From the NCBI GenBank assembly GCA_022484695.1, contig JAKVKU010000003.1:230714-294713 (forward strand): a DNA stretch of 64,000 bases, written 5' to 3'. This document shows positions 36,231 through 44,233 of the stretch, one piece after another. This DNA is from Lactobacillus sp. (lineage in GTDB: Bacteria > Bacillota > Bacilli > Lactobacillales > Lactobacillaceae). The notes under the pieces are model-generated. The model was not told the origin of the DNA. It saw only the letters and a program-made list of their open reading frames with translations, and made no database searches. Within the stretch, counting starts at the first letter, position 1. Every line of letters begins with the position of its first letter. Made by a program: the position numbers and the translations under genes.

Positions 36231-37195
36231 TAGTACGTCTTGCCAGAGCCCGCGGTGTAGTCTGCATCGATAAAATCATCAGGGCCGACTTGATAGTAGA
36301 GCTTGCCCTTTATCTCACGGATATACTCCGCCCGCCATTTAGTGCCGGTCTTAAACTTGGTCCGGGTCCCGGCGTTGCCGGTGCCCAGGCTGTTGGTGCT
36401 ATCAATGCCGTAGTTGATGGCGTAATTGATAGTTACTATATACTGTTGGTCTGTATAGGCTTGGGGCACAAACTCAAAATCAGAAAGCTGATAGTGCGCC
36501 TGATTGTTGATGATACGAATACCAAGGCTCTTCCACTGTGTCCCGTGTTTAAACTTGTAGCGACTGCCGGGAACACCTTTACCGTCAGCGTCCACCGCGT
36601 CAATGCCGTAGCCAGGCACGTATTTGATGGTGATCACGTTAAATTCCGGCTTAGTATTGACTACACCAGTGCCGCCGTAACCATTTAGAATCCAGTTGGC
36701 CAGCACGGCATTAGACACGCCCCAAACAGGTTGGAGGTAAGACTTGACCGGGTCGATGTGGTCACCCTCGATTTTAGCGGTGATCCAGGCGTGGGTCTTG
36801 ACCCCAGCGTCATACATCCCACCAGCGTCCAGAGTTTTGGGGATGCCAAACTGGTCGCAGTAGCTGCGGATAAGGCCGATGTAGGCGGCCATGTCCTTTT
36901 CAAATGTTGCCTTATCATAGGTCCGGGCTAACTCGATTTGTGCTGGGGCGTTGGCGTTGGCAAAACTCAAGGCGCCCCAGGAAACGTAGCCCGGTTCCCC
37001 GATGCGGTATATCTTCCCGCCGTCCCCCACGATGTCCGTAGTATAGGCGTTTTGCCAGTTGCGGCGCATATAGATGGCGTTGTTGATGGCTGGGCTGTTG
37101 TTAACGCCAATCTCGTGGATGACGATAAAGCGCTTGTTAGCTACTTGGCTAGAGCCCTGGCCAGCGCCTAGGGCATAATCGTAATTAATGTCCAT
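36230..37195 (-). CDS. Phage endolysin, N-acetylmuramoyl-L-alanine amidase
   Basis: Cuts the host peptidoglycan at lysis. About 321 residues: amidase-2/PGRP domain (about 18-160) with zinc ligands in VIHEIGV (H27) and HAWITAK and a GDHID motif. The C-terminus holds two repeats of about 65 residues (CWB-like, each with YGID, FKHGTQW or FKTGTKW and an HYQ or YYQ motif) that resemble lactobacillus surface-layer attachment repeats. The start at 37195 (MDINYDYALG) is favoured over 37240 and 37204, because AAAGGG precedes it at usable spacing. It is last in the late operon, after the holin. Confidence 0.93.
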   Translation of the reverse strand: MDINYDYALGAGQGSSQVANKRFIVIHEIGVNNSPAINNAIYMRRNWQNAYTTDIVGDGGKIYRIGEPGYVSWGALSFANANAPAQIELARTYDKATFEKDMAAYIGLIRSYCDQFGIPKTLDAGGMYDAGVKTHAWITAKIEGDHIDPVKSYLQPVWGVSNAVLANWILNGYGGTGVVNTKPEFNVITIKYVPGYGIDAVDADGKGVPGSRYKFKHGTQWKSLGIRIINNQAHYQLSDFEFVPQAYTDQQYIVTINYAINYGIDSTNSLGTGNAGTRTKFKTGTKWRAEYIREIKGKLYYQVGPDDFIDADYTAGSGKTY

Positions 37196-37550
37196 CCGTA
37201 TCATTCCCTTTGTATTCTTTGGCGGCGGTCTGATTATCAATTGGGGCGTCTATCTGTTCCGGAGCGGTCACGCCGTAAGCTGTTTTAGATAAGCCCTTAA
37301 AGCCGTCAAACAGTCCACTGGTAAAGCCACCCACCAAAAGGCCCGTGATGGCGCCGCCCAGGTAGTTAGTGTCCTTAGAGACCACCATGGCCACGATACC
37401 GATAACGGCACCTACGCCCATACTGATCCAGGGCATATATTTATTGTGGAAATTGCCTTTCTTGATTGCTTGAGAGACGGCGTAGTTGATGGCCACCATG
37501 ATGGCGATTTCGCCAGCATTGGCTAAATTTAAAGCTTGAATAAAGCCCAT
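37185..37550 (-). CDS. Phage holin
   Basis: 121 residues with about three hydrophobic segments (AGEIAIMVAINYAVSQAI, ISMGVGAVIGIVAMVVS, YLGGAITGLLVGGFTSGLF) and a charged C-terminus. Its size and its place directly before the endolysin (11-nt overlap) mark it as the pore former that releases the amidase. The exact holin family is not certain. Confidence 0.85.
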   Translation of the reverse strand: MGFIQALNLANAGEIAIMVAINYAVSQAIKKGNFHNKYMPWISMGVGAVIGIVAMVVSKDTNYLGGAITGLLVGGFTSGLFDGFKGLSKTAYGVTAPEQIDAPIDNQTAAKEYKGNDTDGH

Positions 37551-37843
37551 TAAGTATTACCTCCGTTGATTTTTGTCTTGAGTAGTTTTATCTCTGCGTC
37601 CTGCCGGTCAATTTGAGCCGTCAGGGCGTTTATTTTGCGTTCTAAAGTCGTGATAGTGTTATAAGCTTCTTTGTTATCTTTTAAAGTGGCAGTCAGTTCT
37701 GCGGCCAGTGTGGTCAGGGAGTCAAATTCTGCTTTCTTGCGGTTAGCCTTTATTGTTACATACGTCCCTACAAAGCCCCCAACCGTGGCGAACACTACCC
37801 CCAAAAAAGTCCACACTTCAGTATGCAAGTTAACCGCCGCCAT
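37550..37843 (-). CDS. Phage membrane/coiled-coil protein, lysis module
   Basis: 97 residues: one membrane helix (about 10-30, FLGVVFATVGGFVGTYVTI) then a long coiled coil (TLERKINALTAQIDRQDAEIKLLKTKI). This layout is common for accessory lysis or holin-like proteins in lactobacillus phages. It overlaps both neighbours (14 nt and 1 nt). Confidence 0.75.
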   Translation of the reverse strand: MAAVNLHTEVWTFLGVVFATVGGFVGTYVTIKANRKKAEFDSLTTLAAELTATLKDNKEAYNTITTLERKINALTAQIDRQDAEIKLLKTKINGGNT

Positions 37844-38294
37844 TCTTTTCTTTTTTTAGTCTGTCCAATTGGTTCTTTAGGTCTTCGGGGATGCGCTGAC
37901 TGCCGCCGGTGGCCCCATAGCTTAAAACGCTGGCCGCCACGATAAAGCACACCGAGGCGTAAAAGCCCCAGCTTTGGGCCTGCTGGTCATGCTGGAGAAA
38001 GGCCATGGCGAACAAAAGCCAAAGGGCCACGTTAAGCCCGGCGATGATAGGCCCCGCCCTGAACCAGGAGAGGTCCCAAACGGCCACGGTAAAAGTATAG
38101 GTGGCTATACCAAAGATGATGGCACATGCCAAGGGATCGTCTAGATAGGATAAGATGACCCACTTGATGGGGGGATGGTCAAAAAAGGCGTTTGACTGCA
38201 ATAAAAATATCGCCAGTGCGTAGTCCAGCAAGGCGATAAATATCCAGAACTGATTTTTAAGATAGTGCCTGATTAGTTTCTTTAAGGATTTCAC
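37830..38294 (-). CDS. Phage membrane protein, lysis region
   Basis: 154 residues with about four membrane helices (FWIFIALLDYALAIFLL; ACAIIFGIATYTFTVAVW; GPIIAGLNVALWLLFAMAFL; FYASVCFIVAASVLSYGA) and a basic tail. It starts at GTG, 9 nt after GGAGG. It could be an additional holin or a superinfection/immunity membrane protein; no decision from sequence. Confidence 0.7.
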   Translation of the reverse strand: MKSLKKLIRHYLKNQFWIFIALLDYALAIFLLQSNAFFDHPPIKWVILSYLDDPLACAIIFGIATYTFTVAVWDLSWFRAGPIIAGLNVALWLLFAMAFLQHDQQAQSWGFYASVCFIVAASVLSYGATGGSQRIPEDLKNQLDRLKKEKNGGG

Positions 38295-38309
38295 ATTTAA
38301 TGACCTCCC

Positions 38310-39425
38310 TTAGTAATAAAGGCTGAGATAATTATCACCATCAGCAGTTGAGTAATTACCCTCATAATCAAGTGAAAAAATATTTTCCTGCTCGTCACAT
38401 TTAAATGAAGTAGTGGGTACAATCGCCACTTTTTTTAAAGCTCTATCATAGATAACGTTTGCCGCACCTGCGGGGAATTCATTGGCGTTGGCATCAATAA
38501 ACACATTGTCACCGCTGTCGGTCGTAAAGGTGAAAGCCGCCCCTGGGATTCCAGTACTTATAGTTTTCAGGAGTTTACCTTTATCATCGTATTTGGAAAC
38601 GCGGCCCTCATCATCGGAAACAAATAGGTGTCGCATAGGATTAACTCCAAAACGAGGAGCGCCAGAAAAGCCCATTGCCGATATTTTGAAAATCTCTTTT
38701 CCAGTCCAATCTAATGCTCCAATTGGGTACATATATGGATGAGCGTCATCACTTGGAGTCATTCCTATGCAATAAATTACATTATCATCCATATACACTG
38801 GCAAAATGAGTTTTCCTTTTAAAAGATCCATCTGTCCGGTCAGCATACCCGTGGCATCACCTGTAGCTACGTCACCGACAACTTTGCCACCAACTACTTT
38901 CGTAGCAAAAGCGGTGGCTTTCTTTCCTGTACTGTCTACGACAAGTCTGGATGCGTATATGGCATTGCCTTTAACGTTCATGATTGAGTTCATACCACCA
39001 CCTAATACATATGCCCCATTTCCGGTAGCTACTAACACCGCATCGGTAGCTCCTGAATAGGTTTTAACTAAGGTCCCATCTTCCTTATATTCAAGAACAG
39101 CCTCATCGATTTCAACAAAAATATTTCCACCGGGTTTTTTATATAAGCCACTTGATCCGACTACATTTCCTGCTGCCTTAAATGTTTTGATATTTTTATC
39201 TGTAGATACAATCGTTATCGTGGGCCCCTTAAAAGCGTCTCCGCTCCATAGATAGGCCTTCCCCTCGCAAGCAGACATGTAAGAATAGGAATACCCAGTT
39301 GCCGCGAGCCTCGGTAGCTTAATTTTCCACTGTAGTCCACCGGTGTAACCCCCAGCAGTCTTATAGATTTTATCCCCGCCAGAGTAAGCACTTGCTACCT
39401 TTTCACCATTAATAAATAATCCCAT
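38310..39425 (-). CDS. Phage tail-tip protein, beta-propeller-like (receptor-binding candidate)
   Basis: 371 residues. The N-terminus reads MGLFINGEKVASAYSGGDKIYK, a small phage tail motif. The rest is beta-rich with repeated short units such as GNAIYASRLVVD, GKLILPVYMDDNVIY, RHLFVSDDEGRVSKYDDKGK and GDNVFIDANANEFP, typical of propeller blades. Being last of the tail genes, after BppU, it probably binds the host cell surface. The receptor is unknown. Confidence 0.7.
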   Translation of the reverse strand: MGLFINGEKVASAYSGGDKIYKTAGGYTGGLQWKIKLPRLAATGYSYSYMSACEGKAYLWSGDAFKGPTITIVSTDKNIKTFKAAGNVVGSSGLYKKPGGNIFVEIDEAVLEYKEDGTLVKTYSGATDAVLVATGNGAYVLGGGMNSIMNVKGNAIYASRLVVDSTGKKATAFATKVVGGKVVGDVATGDATGMLTGQMDLLKGKLILPVYMDDNVIYCIGMTPSDDAHPYMYPIGALDWTGKEIFKISAMGFSGAPRFGVNPMRHLFVSDDEGRVSKYDDKGKLLKTISTGIPGAAFTFTTDSGDNVFIDANANEFPAGAANVIYDRALKKVAIVPTTSFKCDEQENIFSLDYEGNYSTADGDNYLSLYY

Positions 39426-39429
39426 GTTT

Positions 39430-41058
39430 TTACTCCTCTACTGTATAGTAAATGCTTGTTGGGTTCGTGGCACTTTGGGCCTTGGCCGTGTCCTCATCCG
39501 CCGCCTTGATTGTCAGGCTATCCAGCAACTCATTGAGACTTGTCACCGGGGCATAGGTCTGGCCTGCTTCCGTCTTGGTTAAATAAGGCGTCATGTCTGG
39601 GGCCGGCCCTGTTTCACCCTTTGGCCCTTGCGCCCCATCTTTACCAGCAGCCCCTGGGTCGCCTTTATCCCCTTTAGGCCCAACGATCGTACCACCAGAG
39701 AGCCATTGGCCACCTTTGGCGATGTATAAAGTCCCACCCACGTTATAGGTCAAGCCGTCAGCCGGGGACTTTGGCAAGTCACCAACAGTAGCGGCCACGC
39801 CATCGATGTGGAGGCCGTCCCCGGTTTTACCCTGGGGACCTGTTGGACCTGTTGGGCCAGTGGCGCCAGTCTCACCTTTAGGACCTTGAATCCCCTGGAT
39901 CCCCTGAGGACCAGGGTCGCCCTTAACACCTTGGGGACCAGTTGAGCCAGTGGCACCTGTTTCACCCTTGGCGCCGGTATCACCTTTTTCACCCTTGTCA
40001 CCTTTAGCCCCAGTGATGGGACCACCGTTGACGAACTTGTTTTGTTTTAAATCCCAAAACCACAAGTCGCCGGCAATTTGATATGCCTCGCCGCCGGTCC
40101 CGGTTTTAGGCAGGTTCGCCGTGCTGGCAAGTTGGCCAGTGATGGCAATACCCGTTCCGTTGTCACCTTTTTCCCCGGTGTCGCCTTTCTCACCCTTATC
40201 CCCCTTAGCCCCTTTAAAGGCTGGGTTTGTAGGCGCTTCAGCTAAAAACTTTTCAGTAGCGGCTTTAGCGCTATTAGCACCAGCGGCGGCCGTATCCGCC
40301 TTAGTGGCAGAGTCGTTAGCTTTTGCCGTAGCGGTATCAGCTTTAGCAGCTGAATCGTTGGCTTTAGCCGTAGCCGTATCGGCCTTTGCAGCAGAGGCGT
40401 TAGCACTATCCGTAGCTGTTTTAGCCAGGGCAGTCTGCGCATTAGCATCCCCCGTAGCTTTAACAGTATCGGCCTTGATTTTGTCCAGGCCTGCATGGGC
40501 ATCGTCGGCACTTTTAGCGGCTCGGTTGGCGTTATCGATAGCTGAGTCAAGCTTAGGTTTGCGCTCGTTCCAGCCCGCATCGATTTCAGCAAACTTCTTG
40601 CGGCTATCGTCCAGTACGTCCTGACTTGAGGCGTTCTGGGACTTCATATTGTCCAGGATTTTTTCAGCGTCAGTGATGTAGTTATCTGACGCTTCTGGAG
40701 AGCCTACCTTTCGTAACACTGCAATTTGAAAATCAGAAGTAGACTCCTGATCCCCGATGGCAAAATAGACGCGGGAGATTGACCCCGCCGCTTGATAAAG
40801 TGCATCGGGTAAATGGTAATTAAAAAAGCCCGAAGAACTGGGCTCCGTGAAGTGCAATTGATTTTTATCGACTACGATTTTACCGTCTGGCTTTTCAGCA
40901 AAAAATGCTTTGGGAACGTCCCGCACATCTTGGGCATTAAAGTTGGCCGACAATTGCACTGGCAAGATTTCGCCCTTATCCCCTTCTCGGATGGTGATTT
41001 TCAGGGGGTTGAATGGGGCGCTTTTATTGGTATCTAAAAAGATTTGATTAAGTGACAT
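39430..41058 (-). CDS. Baseplate upper protein (BppU type) with collagen-like repeats
   Basis: 542 residues. The first 130 match the BppU N-terminal domain (QIFLDTNKSAPFNPLKITIREG) that docks to the baseplate. Next is an Ala/Lys repeat (AKADTATAKANDS in near-exact copies, about 215-265), then three Gly-X-Y collagen-like blocks (about 280-300, 350-415 and 460-490) separated by GDLPKSP/GDLWFW-type beta units. The collagen blocks would trimerise into a stiff shaft. The gene lies between small tail genes and the propeller-like protein. Confidence 0.88.
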   Translation of the reverse strand: MSLNQIFLDTNKSAPFNPLKITIREGDKGEILPVQLSANFNAQDVRDVPKAFFAEKPDGKIVVDKNQLHFTEPSSSGFFNYHLPDALYQAAGSISRVYFAIGDQESTSDFQIAVLRKVGSPEASDNYITDAEKILDNMKSQNASSQDVLDDSRKKFAEIDAGWNERKPKLDSAIDNANRAAKSADDAHAGLDKIKADTVKATGDANAQTALAKTATDSANASAAKADTATAKANDSAAKADTATAKANDSATKADTAAAGANSAKAATEKFLAEAPTNPAFKGAKGDKGEKGDTGEKGDNGTGIAITGQLASTANLPKTGTGGEAYQIAGDLWFWDLKQNKFVNGGPITGAKGDKGEKGDTGAKGETGATGSTGPQGVKGDPGPQGIQGIQGPKGETGATGPTGPTGPQGKTGDGLHIDGVAATVGDLPKSPADGLTYNVGGTLYIAKGGQWLSGGTIVGPKGDKGDPGAAGKDGAQGPKGETGPAPDMTPYLTKTEAGQTYAPVTSLNELLDSLTIKAADEDTAKAQSATNPTSIYYTVEE

Positions 41059-41060
41059 CC

Positions 41061-41267
41061 CTAAGCCCCCTCGATTTTAGTTCTAAAGTCCGCAATATCT
41101 TTCTTAACGGCTTCTTTGTTGGCGTCATACAGTATCCGGTCTTGGACCTGCTCATTGTATGAGCTCAGGCCGTCCTCGCCCAGGGTATAGTAGAGGTTGA
41201 CCACGGGCTTATCTTCAACCGTGACGTAGCCTTGATAATTAATGGTCTTGCTTGTCTTTAGGCTCAT
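41061..41267 (-). CDS. Small phage tail-region protein
   Basis: 68 residues, MSLKTSKTINYQGYVTVEDKP at the start, then acidic. GGAGG lies 9 nt before the ATG. It is positioned between Tal and BppU, probably a small baseplate component. No family recognised. Confidence 0.65.
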   Translation of the reverse strand: MSLKTSKTINYQGYVTVEDKPVVNLYYTLGEDGLSSYNEQVQDRILYDANKEAVKKDIADFRTKIEGA

Positions 41268-41424
41268 CTTTTTTGGCCTCCTGTTTTAGTTTTTCGATTT
41301 CTTTTTTCAATGCTTCATTTTGAGTGGTCAGCTGGGCCTTTTCAAAAACGGCTTGACCATACTTTAGACTCAAGTCTGCTAAGGCTTGGTTCACCACGTT
41401 CTGCTCAATATAGTTGTTATCCAT
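41239..41424 (-). CDS. Small phage coiled-coil protein
   Basis: 61 residues, wholly helical (AQLTTQNEALKKEIEKLKQEAKK), acidic/basic tail. Two ATG codons are adjacent; the second (41424) has the better distance from GAGG. It overlaps the next gene by 29 nt. Function unknown. Confidence 0.6.
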   Translation of the reverse strand: MDNNYIEQNVVNQALADLSLKYGQAVFEKAQLTTQNEALKKEIEKLKQEAKKDEPKDKQDH

Positions 41425-41432
41425 CATTTACC

Positions 41433-43490
41433 TCACTTGCTGTTTCTGATTTGAGTCCAGATATATTCATGCAACTCAGCGCCTTTATACATAATCTTGT
41501 CGGCGACCAGGCCACGTCCACCAGCGTTGATAACACCATCGCTATCAAGTTGTCCGTGGTTCCACATCCAGCCACCGGGAACAACTTGAAACCCTGATGT
41601 TGAAAGCCCATAAGTCGCCGATATTTTAGTGGTATAAGGCCCCGCGTCCAGAGTTATTTCAGAGGACCCGGTTATGGTGGAGGCCTGTATATCAACCCCC
41701 CGAATCTTAATCGCCGATAGCGTGCCAGTCACAATTTTACCGGCATCCACATTAGCGATAGCCGCATTTTTGATGGCGGCGTCGGCGATATAAGTCTGCC
41801 CCGTGATGTAAATATTGCTACCGCCCATATACACGCTTGAGCCATTCAGGTATAAATATCCGCCGGTGGTGGATAATTTGATACTGTTGACCTTCTGCGT
41901 GATCTGACTTGATAGATTATTGGCCGTATCCGTTATTTTGCTATCAAATAAATTACTCATCTGAGTGAATCTACTACTGGTGTTATTGGCGTTGTTAGTT
42001 ATCTGGGTCTGTAACCCATTAGCATTGGCCTTAATACTGGTGATATTCACGCCATTATCTGAGACGGCCTTATAAAGTTCCTGGGCACTGTCAAAGCCCG
42101 CAGCCTTTATCCAGGCCTCCGTCTCAGCGTCAGCGTCTTCCATCATTTTCTTGAGTTCCGAGTCCCGGCCTTCCGGGAACAACTGGACCCACTCACCATT
42201 GATATAAGCCCACATATCACTTGGCCCCGTGCCTAAAGCACCTTTAAACCAGTGGTCCCCTTCTTGGGGGTTCTTGGGTTCGGTGTCACCGTAATAGTTC
42301 TTGTTACGGCCATTAGCGGCAGTCAGGGCATACTCTTCCGTGTCGTCCTTAGCCTTATCAATTTTAGAATCGGTCTCTTTTTCGATGGTGTCTTTAGTGT
42401 CTTCTATCTTATCCTGGGTCTCTTTAATGCGGGACTCCAGATAATGAAACAGGGTACTGGGTTGCGTCCCGCAACGGATCTGGTCCATCTTTTCTAAAAT
42501 TGGATTGTACGTGGTCTCATAGATGGGAAGCTCCACGGTCAGGTCATAATCAGGGTCATAAATACTTGCGATGTCGCCAACCTGAACCTGTTGAATCCGT
42601 TTAGAGCCATATTCTTCCACGTCAATAATGACATCGTATGCCGGCACATCAATGCCTGGGTTCTCATCGAAAAACTTTTTAGACAAGTCTAAAACGTCCG
42701 CTGAGTTGTCCGCCCGACTGGAGTAATCCACGTACTGCACGTATGCTTGCGGGTATTTGTTAAAGTTGGGGCTAAACACTGCAAAGCCGTAAACTGGGTC
42801 TGCGTCCTTGATACCAGCCTTCTCATCGTCCTTAGGGATATAATACGGTACCATCTTGGTGACCAGGCCGTCGTTACTGCGTTTGATATCTATGCCGACA
42901 ATGTTCTTACCCCGGCGAATGCTCACCACTTGCCTGGCAGGGTTTCGTAGCAAGCTGATTTTATTCAACCGTTTTCGTACTAAATCCCCTGTTAATTTTT
43001 GAAGTGAGCTCGTGTCACCGATGATAATTTCATTAGGATTTTGGTTTAAATACGTGATATCGTAGTTCCCATAATTTCTAGTGTCGTCGGTGTAAAAGGT
43101 AAATCCGTAGGTGTTATCCAGTCTTTCAGGCAATAAATTAATCACATCGAGGGGTCGATTGCCGTTCATCGTGATTTTTTTGACTAAATTCGAGTTGTTT
43201 GTGAGATCAGTATAATGCCCACAATTGATATTAATAACCTCACCATTAGTAGTTATGTCAACACTATTGATGATAAAAATATCATAATTATCTACGCTGT
43301 TTGGTTTCATCCTGAGAAACATCCCCGGCCGAAGTAGCTTCAAAAATCGGCTGTTCCTAGGAAGCGAGAGACTGGCCTCATAGGTGGAGTTGGCCATCTC
43401 ATGGACCGAAGCAGTCAGGACTTCTCCCAACTCTCCCAAGCCCTTGGACTTAAATTCCTTTTCCGTTGCTGGGTAAAGGATAGGTTTCAT
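41433..43490 (-). CDS. Phage tail protein Tal (tail-associated, prophage endopeptidase tail family)
   Basis: About 685 residues. The N-terminal 370 fit the gp27-like hub of siphophage Tal proteins (MKPILYPATEKEF, ASLSLPRNSRFLKLLRPGMFLRMKP, YEIT-type strands). The hub is followed by a coiled region (IKETQDKIEDTKDTIEKE), a carbohydrate/GDHWFKG patch and a beta-helical end. No lysozyme or peptidase active site is evident. The frame opens at a GTG (43502), but the ATG at 43490 overlaps the Dit stop (ATGA) with a good site. It closes the tail tip under Dit. Confidence 0.87.
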   Translation of the reverse strand: MKPILYPATEKEFKSKGLGELGEVLTASVHEMANSTYEASLSLPRNSRFLKLLRPGMFLRMKPNSVDNYDIFIINSVDITTNGEVININCGHYTDLTNNSNLVKKITMNGNRPLDVINLLPERLDNTYGFTFYTDDTRNYGNYDITYLNQNPNEIIIGDTSSLQKLTGDLVRKRLNKISLLRNPARQVVSIRRGKNIVGIDIKRSNDGLVTKMVPYYIPKDDEKAGIKDADPVYGFAVFSPNFNKYPQAYVQYVDYSSRADNSADVLDLSKKFFDENPGIDVPAYDVIIDVEEYGSKRIQQVQVGDIASIYDPDYDLTVELPIYETTYNPILEKMDQIRCGTQPSTLFHYLESRIKETQDKIEDTKDTIEKETDSKIDKAKDDTEEYALTAANGRNKNYYGDTEPKNPQEGDHWFKGALGTGPSDMWAYINGEWVQLFPEGRDSELKKMMEDADAETEAWIKAAGFDSAQELYKAVSDNGVNITSIKANANGLQTQITNNANNTSSRFTQMSNLFDSKITDTANNLSSQITQKVNSIKLSTTGGYLYLNGSSVYMGGSNIYITGQTYIADAAIKNAAIANVDAGKIVTGTLSAIKIRGVDIQASTITGSSEITLDAGPYTTKISATYGLSTSGFQVVPGGWMWNHGQLDSDGVINAGGRGLVADKIMYKGAELHEYIWTQIRNSK

Positions 43491-44233
43491 ATACTGCGCC
43501 ACCTCGGTTCTATCTCTAAATTAGTGATGTTGCCGCTCCAGGATATTAAGTTTCTACCCTTTTGCAGGGTAGGAAAAGCCTGACTAGCCTGGGCTTTTTC
43601 ATTTTGAAAAGTGACAGTGCCATCGGCGTTGGTCTTATATAGATCCTGTTGCAACTCGTCTGAATCGATTTCTAAAAAGCCATCAACGCCGGCATAGTTA
43701 TAGGCTTTCCCGGCAATGGTTAGCGTCACATTACCAGTCCCCATCAGTTTGATGTAGGGCTTAGCTTCATATTCAAAAGGATTGACCAGGGTATCGCCAT
43801 TGCTAACATTCCGGCGCTGGCCAGGGTCAAAGTATTTAAAGGCCGCAGCTGAGAGATTATAGGTATAGACCCGCACCCAGGAAGTTCTTAAAAGTCTCTC
43901 TGTTTCTACTAAATCAGCATTAAAGACGTGATAGGTATATTCGCTCTCGCCGTAATAACTAAAAGGAATATAACCAGAACTATCGAAAACTGAAAATAAC
44001 TTGTCACCAAGTGTGACCATCTCAGTTTCCGTCTTGGCCCGTACCCCGATTTGGATATCAAATTCACGGTTTTCATAAGAACTTTCATCAGCTAATGCCG
44101 ACTGGCTACCCCCTATCAAAGGGATAACGGTTCTCTTTCTTTTTGGTTTTGGTATGGCCGGTAACGTTACTAACGTTGCATTCAAGCTATTCATACCGCT
44201 AAATCCATTCACATAAAAATCACCAGTCTTCAT
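43487..44233 (-). CDS. Distal tail protein Dit
   Basis: 248 residues. It forms the hexameric ring between tail tube and baseplate. The family pattern is seen in FYVNGFSGMNSLNATLVTLP, then KRTVIPLIGG, EFDIQIGVRA and the C-terminal galectin-like half (GTGNVTLTIAGKAYNYAG). It sits directly between the tape measure (1-nt overlap) and Tal (4-nt overlap), as in most siphophages of Gram-positives. Confidence 0.9.
   Translation of the reverse strand: MKTGDFYVNGFSGMNSLNATLVTLPAIPKPKRKRTVIPLIGGSQSALADESSYENREFDIQIGVRAKTETEMVTLGDKLFSVFDSSGYIPFSYYGESEYTYHVFNADLVETERLLRTSWVRVYTYNLSAAAFKYFDPGQRRNVSNGDTLVNPFEYEAKPYIKLMGTGNVTLTIAGKAYNYAGVDGFLEIDSDELQQDLYKTNADGTVTFQNEKAQASQAFPTLQKGRNLISWSGNITNLEIEPRWRSI

Noticed and set aside
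40121..40624. Plus-strand ORF of 167 codons opposite the baseplate gene
   Set aside because: Its Ala/Val/Leu repeats are the complement of the collagen-like and AKADT repeats of the real gene.
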